From NCBI GenBank assembly GCA_013368315.1, contig JAACJM010000061.1, positions 62,001-126,000 on the forward strand: DNA of 64,000 bases, given 5' to 3'. The notes below the pieces were generated by a model that was not told the DNA's origin, made no database searches, and saw only the letters and a list, made by a program, of their open reading frames with translations. The stretch is from Tetrapyrgos nigripes. Lineage: Eukaryota > Basidiomycota > Agaricomycetes > Agaricales > Campanellaceae. The position numbers and the translations under genes were made by a program. Positions 57,686 to 64,000 of this stretch are shown here, one piece after another; within the stretch, counting starts at the first letter, position 1; each line of letters starts with the position of its first letter.

Positions 57686-58748
57686 GTATATATACGAACA
57701 CATTGGGACTGGGTTATGACGTAGCTGTGATATATATCAACCAGCGACCTGGGAGAAGCATTCCTGCGAAGGCCCCGGGTGCGGTGCCGGGTGTAGTACT
57801 ACAGGCTGAGCTTACAGCGCTAATTTCTTGCTAAACCCTAATCTTGTTATAGTGAGAGACTGTATCTATTTCATTGCAGCGCTTGTCTCTCTCATGAAGA
57901 ATTAAGATTCATATAAGTAATGAAACTAGAGTAAAGCCTCTACAGCGATTCGCGGCACGACGCGACCTGCATCGCGTCTTTTTGCCAGCCATGTGATTAT
58001 TCATCTTTTGATGACTCATGCGGCTGACTCACTTTCTCTGCCAGCCGTCATCTTGTTCTGCTTAACTTTCCCTCGCAGAGTCCCGACTCTTTTGAACGAT
58101 GAATCCATGAAGAATTTCTACCGGACTGCAAGTTTTGAAGCTTCATTGAATGGAAAGAGCATATGCTTGATGATCTATCATCTGAAATCATGTATGGCCT
58201 GGCACAGAACACTTGCGGAACACCAGGTAAGCAGATACACCGCTTAACAGCCTCAGAAACGCTTTATTTAGGGATCAAATCGGTTCTTATGATTCTAGAC
58301 ATTTGTATCGACCAGGATTCGGAGCGACTGTCCAATAACGAGACCCGGGTGTTGGTATCAATGTCTGCTCACAATGTCTGCTCATAACGTCCCACTAGTA
58401 CTTGATGTATCTCCCCGAGGTAGTCTGAATGGACAGATCGCTATATTTTTTCTGGTCTGCCTCCGCTCTACATTCTAGTAGCGAGACCTCGGTCCGACTC
58501 GCGTTCCCGTGCTGTCAACCACTTTGTTCCTTACATAGCTGAACTCGGGGGATATAAAGTTGCCTTGGAAAACCCATTGTACCGACTATGGATCCACTAT
58601 TTTCAACTCGGCACTTCTTCGGTGAATGGTCAGATGGTCAAACAAATTCCTTGTTCACGAGTTCCAGGATGCGTCTATAAATTGGACAACGAATCCGATA
58701 CACCGACGTTTCTGTCGCACGGCCAAATACCCCAGTCTTTGGCTCAGC
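57686..58748. other. Spacer upstream of the SGNH esterase gene
   Basis: No supported gene is present. The proximal part should contain the promoter of the esterase. Confidence 0.5.
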
Positions 58749-60295
58749 ATGAGAAACTTTCTCTTCCGTTCGGTCTCCCTAGTTATCGTTAACCTCGTGC
58801 TGCTCGTGTCGGTTGGAGATGGAGAAAAGTTGTCATTCACTCCTGACCCTGTGAATGGACATTGGGTGGATACGTGGACTTGTGCGTCTATTATCGCTGG
58901 AAATTGATTACTTGCGCAACTAATTCTTCATCAAGCTATGCCGCAACTGACTGAGAGTACCAATCTACCTCCCGCACCATTCGTAAGTACTATCTTCAGA
59001 CTCCCATTCTCGTCTTTTGCCAAGAACGCGTACCCATACTGAGTATCACGTTCTCAACAGACTCAGCCCAACGTAGTCTTCCAAAACACTACGGTCCGTC
59101 AAACCCTTCACTTGTCTACCGGTGCGAAACAGATTCGTATCCGAATTTCCAACGCCTTCGGTACGACAGGATTGCCCATCACTGCAGCTACTATTGCTCT
59201 CCCTGTGAACAATACTGCAGGTTCGAGCATAATCGTGCCAGCTTCTCTGCAAACTATTACCTTCAGTGGTAATTCCTCCATCCTCATACCTAATGGAGCC
59301 TTGGCGGTTTCGGACCCAATAGCTATTTCAGTGAAAGCGCAGTCGATGATCACCGTTACTCTATACTTGGAGCAAGGGCAACAAACGAATGCCATTACGT
59401 CTCATCCTGGAAGCCGGACGACTTCGTGGTTCTCACCTGGAAATCACGTCTCTGCTGACGACGTAAATGTCTCGGGAACACAGAGTGCAGCACATTGGTA
59501 TGTCTGCTTTCATTTTTGTCTATCCAAACTAAACATCAAATACAAGGTTCTTCTTGAGCGCAGTCGAAGCCTGGTCACCATCAGCTATTCGTTCCTTTGT
59601 CATAGTCGGAGACAGCATCACAGATGGGCGTGGTAGTACGGACAATCAGAATGATCGGTATGATCAAAGCTTTTCTGGTGTAACCAATACTCACTCACAA
59701 TTTCATGGACCACAGTTGGCCTGACCAACTTCTTACTCGCACACAAGCTAATAATCAAACAAGCAACATTGCCATCGTGAACCAAGCGGCTGGCGGCAAC
59801 CGAATCCTTCTTGACGGTCTTGGACCCAGCGTTTTAAGTCGTGTCGAGCGAGACGTTCTCTCTCATCCTGGCGTTGGATTCGTCATGATTTTTGAAGGAG
59901 TCAACGATATTGGCACAAGTACGGCCGAGAATGCCAGCGTAGTCGGTGACCAGCTCATCCAAGCCTACAAACAAATCGTCACTCGAGTCCACACAAATGG
60001 TTTACCCATCTTTGCAGCGACAATCACTCCATTTTTTGGCAACGCCTACTTTACGCCTGAGCACGAGGCGCAGAGGTTGAGGATGAACGACTTTATTCGG
60101 AATAGTGGGTTGTTTGATTCGGTCGTTGACTTTGACAAGGCCATCAGGGATCCAACGAACCCTCAGAGAATTAATCCGCCGTTTGATGTTGGGGATGGAT
60201 TACATATGAATCCAGCTGGGTACAAAGTGCTGGCGGAGACTTTTGACTTGAGTTTATTTGCACAATTTGCGTCTGGGGTGAGCAGCTTTCAGTGA
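58749..60295 (+). CDS. Secreted SGNH/GDSL-type hydrolase (carbohydrate esterase-like)
   Basis: Exons 58749-58881, 58936-58982, 59061-59497, 59547-59657 and 59716-60295 give 435 residues. The start at MRNFLFRSV gives a clear signal peptide (hydrophobic SLVIVNLVLLVSVGDG) and splices into HWVDTWTSMPQLTE, the conserved opening of this family. An N-terminal beta-rich domain (about 60-200) precedes the SGNH fold: block I GDSITDGRG (Ser229 nucleophile), block II Gly270-Asn271 (AGGNR), block III GVNDIG (Asn306), block V DGLH (Asp403, His406). All four catalytic elements are intact. Such enzymes deacylate polysaccharides or other esters outside the cell. The substrate is not predictable here. Confidence 0.88.
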
Positions 60296-62913
60296 ACCTT
60301 GGTTATTAGGTTCGGAAAACCTGGCAGGACACTTTCTGTTATGTATGTAGTATATCTCTTTATACACGCAGTCGGTCAACTCTCAGTCGTGTTCGTAAAG
60401 AAGGAATGGAGAATATACATTAGTCTTGCTTGTTAATAACATCCGTCACCTACGCCCGTCGCGTCAACAAACATAGTAATAAAAGTGATTAAAGTATCTC
60501 ATGAAGTGCGGGTTCCAGCACAAAAACACTCGAAAAGTTTGAAGTCAGATTTCGCCTTGATTTCGCTAACAAAACCCAAGTCGCGAAGATAGCGAGGTGA
60601 TTAACCTAGCCAAAGCCACCAAACTCCTCATAGAGCAGCATAGTCTATGCAGGGAGCGCTACTGAAATTTTGGGGAGAGGAGCAGATGATTTGGGCATGC
60701 TGGAATACTTTGAAGGTTTGGACAGACAGTTTTTTCGAAGTGGTGACCGGCGTGACGTCACGCAGTAGCAAAGTGAGTGCAGGTACTGCACAGTGCACGA
60801 AGTTCGAACAGCTGTAGAAGATCCAGAAGTTGCAGGAGTATGGCGTTGCGTGACACTACAGCACTTCACTGGAGCTTTGTGAGCAAATCTGTATTCAAAG
60901 TTGAGAAAAAGGTCCACACACAACAGAACAAGGTAAACATTGTTGCGAATTCCTTCTCCAGGGTTATGGCAGGGGTCTGGCGGGAGGGCGAGTTGAAAAT
61001 CGGCGGTGCTGATCCCCGGACGCTTGACACCACAACGGGCCAGAATGTACATGCATTGTTGGAGTATTTGCAATGGCCTGCTGTTGCTTAGCCCAAGTAC
61101 TAGAAAACTGTTTGAGATTGTACGTCTGTATGGCTATTTCTGTTACTGGAACCGAAGGGACCATCTGGACCGTTTCCCGATTTCGTGCCCACTTATTAAC
61201 GTAGCTGCGGCTTGATGCTTGAAGACTTGACTAGTTCTGGGGAAAAGCTTGATTTAATGATTCTTAAGCAAGCCAGAACGACTACAGTGGGCCTTGTATG
61301 AAGAGATCTGCAGCATGGATCAGAAAGATAAACGTGTAAGGGAAGAGAGAGCGATCTTGAGAATGAAAACGAAACGAAAAGTAAGAGAGAAAACTTGAAA
61401 GCAAGAAAGAGAGAAGGCAAAAAAAGAAGAAAACGTAAAGATAAGGAAACAAACGTACCTGCTCATTCTGTGTCCTGACCCTCCCTCGTACCAGGGTCTA
61501 CTAGAACGTCATAGTCATCAAACTACGCGCTTCCTCGATTTCCCCAATTACCACTGCCATCTTTTTCATTATCTTCTTCATCTGCACCGACCACGAGAAC
61601 GTCGACGAAAACGACGACACACTGATCCTTCTCCTCGCATTTCCTGCCCTACAAGACCCAAACTCTACCCCAACCTAACCCTCCCCTTCGTCCACGGTGC
61701 TCTTGAGGTCCTCTTGGAGTTTTGGATTCCTTTGGTGATGGTTTATGAGACGGGCGATGGGTATTTGTATGGGAAGAGGAGTGGTAGTCAAAGTAGTAAG
61801 TCTGAGTGATAGAGAGGAACGTTCCGGTTCTTTTCCTCTTCCTTTAGCTGCGCCAGTTGCCGCTCTTTCTGGAACTCTCGATCTCTTCCCGAATTCCACA
61901 GAGACAATATGCTAGACGCGGAATCGTATGAGAAGGTATGTTGGAGATATAAGAGTGAACGTGCGTAGGGTGATAGGTGTGTTTAGGGTTTTGGATGTCG
62001 CTATAATGTGTATTTAAGAGGTGTTGGACATGTTGGAGATGGTGCTGTCGGAGGTAGCGAGGAAAAGATTTGAGGGTGTTGACACAGACGCGGACCTCGG
62101 TCTCGGTATGGGAGAAGTGTTGGGTGTTGACGAAGAAGACGCCATTCCTTGAGTGGTGTCTGCATGTCGTGTAGAAAGAATATGACAAAATAGGGAAAGA
62201 AACACAAAAAACTCGTTAGCACTACTCTCGAAAACCAGTATAAAGACTTGCCACCATGAGCTTTAGCCCCTTCTCAGCTACCAAACGCCTTATTACCCGA
62301 CGTCCGTTCTACCATCCAACCACACGAGCCGCATCCTTGGAAATCGCACCAGACGCAGCGTCACATCTCTTATCCTCCCACCACTGAGGCACTGGTGGCT
62401 TTGGGTCCCAAATTCTCTCTGTAAGCGACTGCTAGAGTGAGGGTCACGAGGGACACAAGGGAAGATTGGCGACGGTCGTTGGCCCAAACGAGGTGCGGCA
62501 TGTAGTTATTTATGAGAGAGAAATGTTGAGTGTGAGTTGTGTTATGGGACCACGGGACACGTTGATTAATGTTTGAGGGCGAAAGTGACCGAGGACAGGA
62601 AGGGTTAGAGTTGGTGCTAGGGTGGATGGCCATGTCCAGGAATAATTCGGACGAAGACAGAGGCCAACCCATTGTTGAAGTTGCAGAAACAAAAGATTTA
62701 CATGTTGAAGATAATATGGGCACTGCGATGCTGAGGAAGGCGAGTTTCTTCCACTATGGCTTTATGTATGGAAAGGAAAGACGATCGTTGGTTGCAGGAA
62801 GAAGGGAGATCCCACTATATATATATGAGCAATGGAAAGACGAATAAGACTTGCGAAAATGTGCATATGAACGGGTACACACATGCCTGCCCACGCTGAC
62901 TACCACACGCACC
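60296..62913. other. Long spacer without a supported gene
   Basis: Frames are at most ~140 codons, overlap in both strands and lack motifs. I see nothing that I can annotate as a gene. The promoter of the following NTPase-like gene should lie at the right end. Confidence 0.45.
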
Positions 62914-64000
62914 ATGAACGACCTAGAATCCCAGCGCGAAATCTCCCCCTCCATTCCAAATATCCTACTGCCAGAAGAGACTCGAAATAACCTAAGTGAC
63001 GCAGAGAAAGGGCAGGCAGGCATCGGACGGTGTCGATCCTCTGGGAAATCTGCGCCGGCAGCAGATATGGTTGGACACGTGGAAGGAACCGGGGAGGGTA
63101 AGTCTGTCTTTCGGATAGATTTGTTGACAATAAATGTTGAGTTTGATTGCAACTGCAGAGTCGAAATCTGACTCGTCTCAATCTGATCCCGCCAGCGTTG
63201 CAAGTGTATCCGTGAAGCCAGGATCTGTCGCTCGCGATGCTGGCGGGGATGTCGGAACTAGTGTAGCCTTGCCTCGGTCTACTGGGCATTCCATTCGTTC
63301 AAACAGCACGTCTTCCGAGCGTTCCTCAAATGCTCTAGATACTCAGACAGATTCCGAAGGTGAGTATGCTGTTGTTCCTTCGTCTGACTTGCATACTGAC
63401 TGCTCCGTTAGTCCGTAACGTTATGGAAGAAAATCCAAGTCTAGGGTGAACATTGGTAATTAATTACCTACTTTTCAAAGAAGTGATCTCTCATATGTAC
63501 GCAGACACCAAGGAAGAGGCTGCTTCCGGTGTACCAGGTGAACCAAAATCTCAAGAGACCAACAAGCGTATGTAGCGCACTGTCTCGTCCTGTTGGTCCC
63601 GTACTGAATATTGAATTTTACGTTGCGCACCCCACCGACGGTGCTGAATCCGATCCTGCACCTATACCCCCCGACACTTGCTATGGGCTCTGGAAAAAGT
63701 ACTGGTGCTCTCAACCAAATATCGACTTTAGTACTGTTGTTAGTCTACTTATCGACTGCGACACCAGGAGAGCATCCCGCCTTACGTTTCGATTCGATAC
63801 TGAGAGTCCCGAATGGCCAATTTATGTGCGCTCTTGCTACGCGGAGCTATACGATTTTCTCTGCGAGGTTGTGGCAGTTACCAAACCGGAGATTTTGAAG
63901 GGCATGCTTGTTACAGGCTCGCCTGGTATAGGTGTGTGTCATTGACTCGATGTCCTTTTCATTGGGCTTTAACTTCAGCTTGACAGGCAATTCATTCTTT
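62914..64000 (+). CDS. Probable P-loop NTPase (Crinkler/RHS-like architecture), 5' part only
   Basis: The gene runs off the window. The proposed start MNDLESQREIS is at 62914; exon 1 is 62914-63097 and exon 2 starts at 63159. A chain that keeps the frame is 63159-63363, 63513-63931 and 63987 onward; the stronger donor GTGAGT at 63360 leads to a stop downstream. The polar, Ser-rich N-terminus is followed by a globular part (DTCYGLWKKYWC, PIYVRSCYAELYDFL) and then KGMLVTGSPGIG, which resembles the Walker A region of fungal Crinkler- or RHS-like NTPases. After splicing the motif reads GSPGIGNS, with Asn where Lys is expected. It may be a degenerate or atypical ATPase, or the splice choice may be wrong. 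Confidence 0.5.

Noticed and set aside
1..64000. CRISPR arrays, bacterial operons or ribosomal RNA genes
   Set aside because: No regularly spaced direct repeats or rRNA-like sequence is present, and the gene structure is eukaryotic.

Overview
The window looks like nuclear DNA of a filamentous basidiomycete, most likely an Agaricomycete. Genes are intron-dense, with short GT..AG introns (mostly 48-130 nt) and CTRAY-type branch points. The families present fit this: a large GT2 CESA-like synthase, a membrane-anchored GH16, a DUF1295 protein, an SGNH esterase, a putative P-loop NTPase and seven-helix proteins of unknown function. I could run no database search. Family names rest on motifs and remembered family architecture; exon models come from reading splice sites and checking that frames close.

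Layout. (1) 1-10.26 kb is an accessory arm on the minus strand: a dead DUF1295 copy (D, 1204-3997), an intact seven-helix gene (TM-E, 6038-7484) and a second dead DUF1295 copy (C, 8737-10156). Its outer 5.9 kb is strongly CpG-depleted and holds a stack of insertions: a defective Copia-type element, two TIR elements and a tRNA-like insertion. (2) 10.3-38.7 kb is a core segment: a 14-exon GT2 synthase (10838-15218, minus), a ~10 kb stretch without a convincing gene (15.9-25.9 kb), a GH16 enzyme (25911-29067, plus), an FHA/coiled-coil/tail-anchor protein resembling SLMAP/Far9/HAM-4 of the STRIPAK complex (30638-35411, minus) and a single-pass membrane protein (35833-37538, minus). (3) 38.7-57.7 kb repeats the accessory module on the plus strand: DUF1295-A, TM-A, DUF1295-B, TM-D (interrupted by a small LTR element), DUF1295-F (decayed), TM-B and TM-C. 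(4) 58.7-64 kb holds a secreted SGNH/GDSL esterase and the start of a probable P-loop NTPase that runs off the window.

The main story is the DUF1295 + seven-helix module. It occurs five times for each gene, with conserved spacers. It lies in inverted orientation on both sides of the 28 kb core, so the core sits inside a large, imperfect inverted repeat. DUF1295-C is a mosaic, B-like in its 5' part and A-like in its 3' part. That is the expected product of unequal crossing-over between tandem copies, so the array appears to expand and shrink by recombination. Other notable items are a 3-nt microexon in the GT2 gene, a row of four dyad motifs upstream of it, a 46-bp perfect palindrome, a ~1.2 kb LTR element with intact 5-bp target duplication at a splice acceptor, and a 131-bp TIR element.
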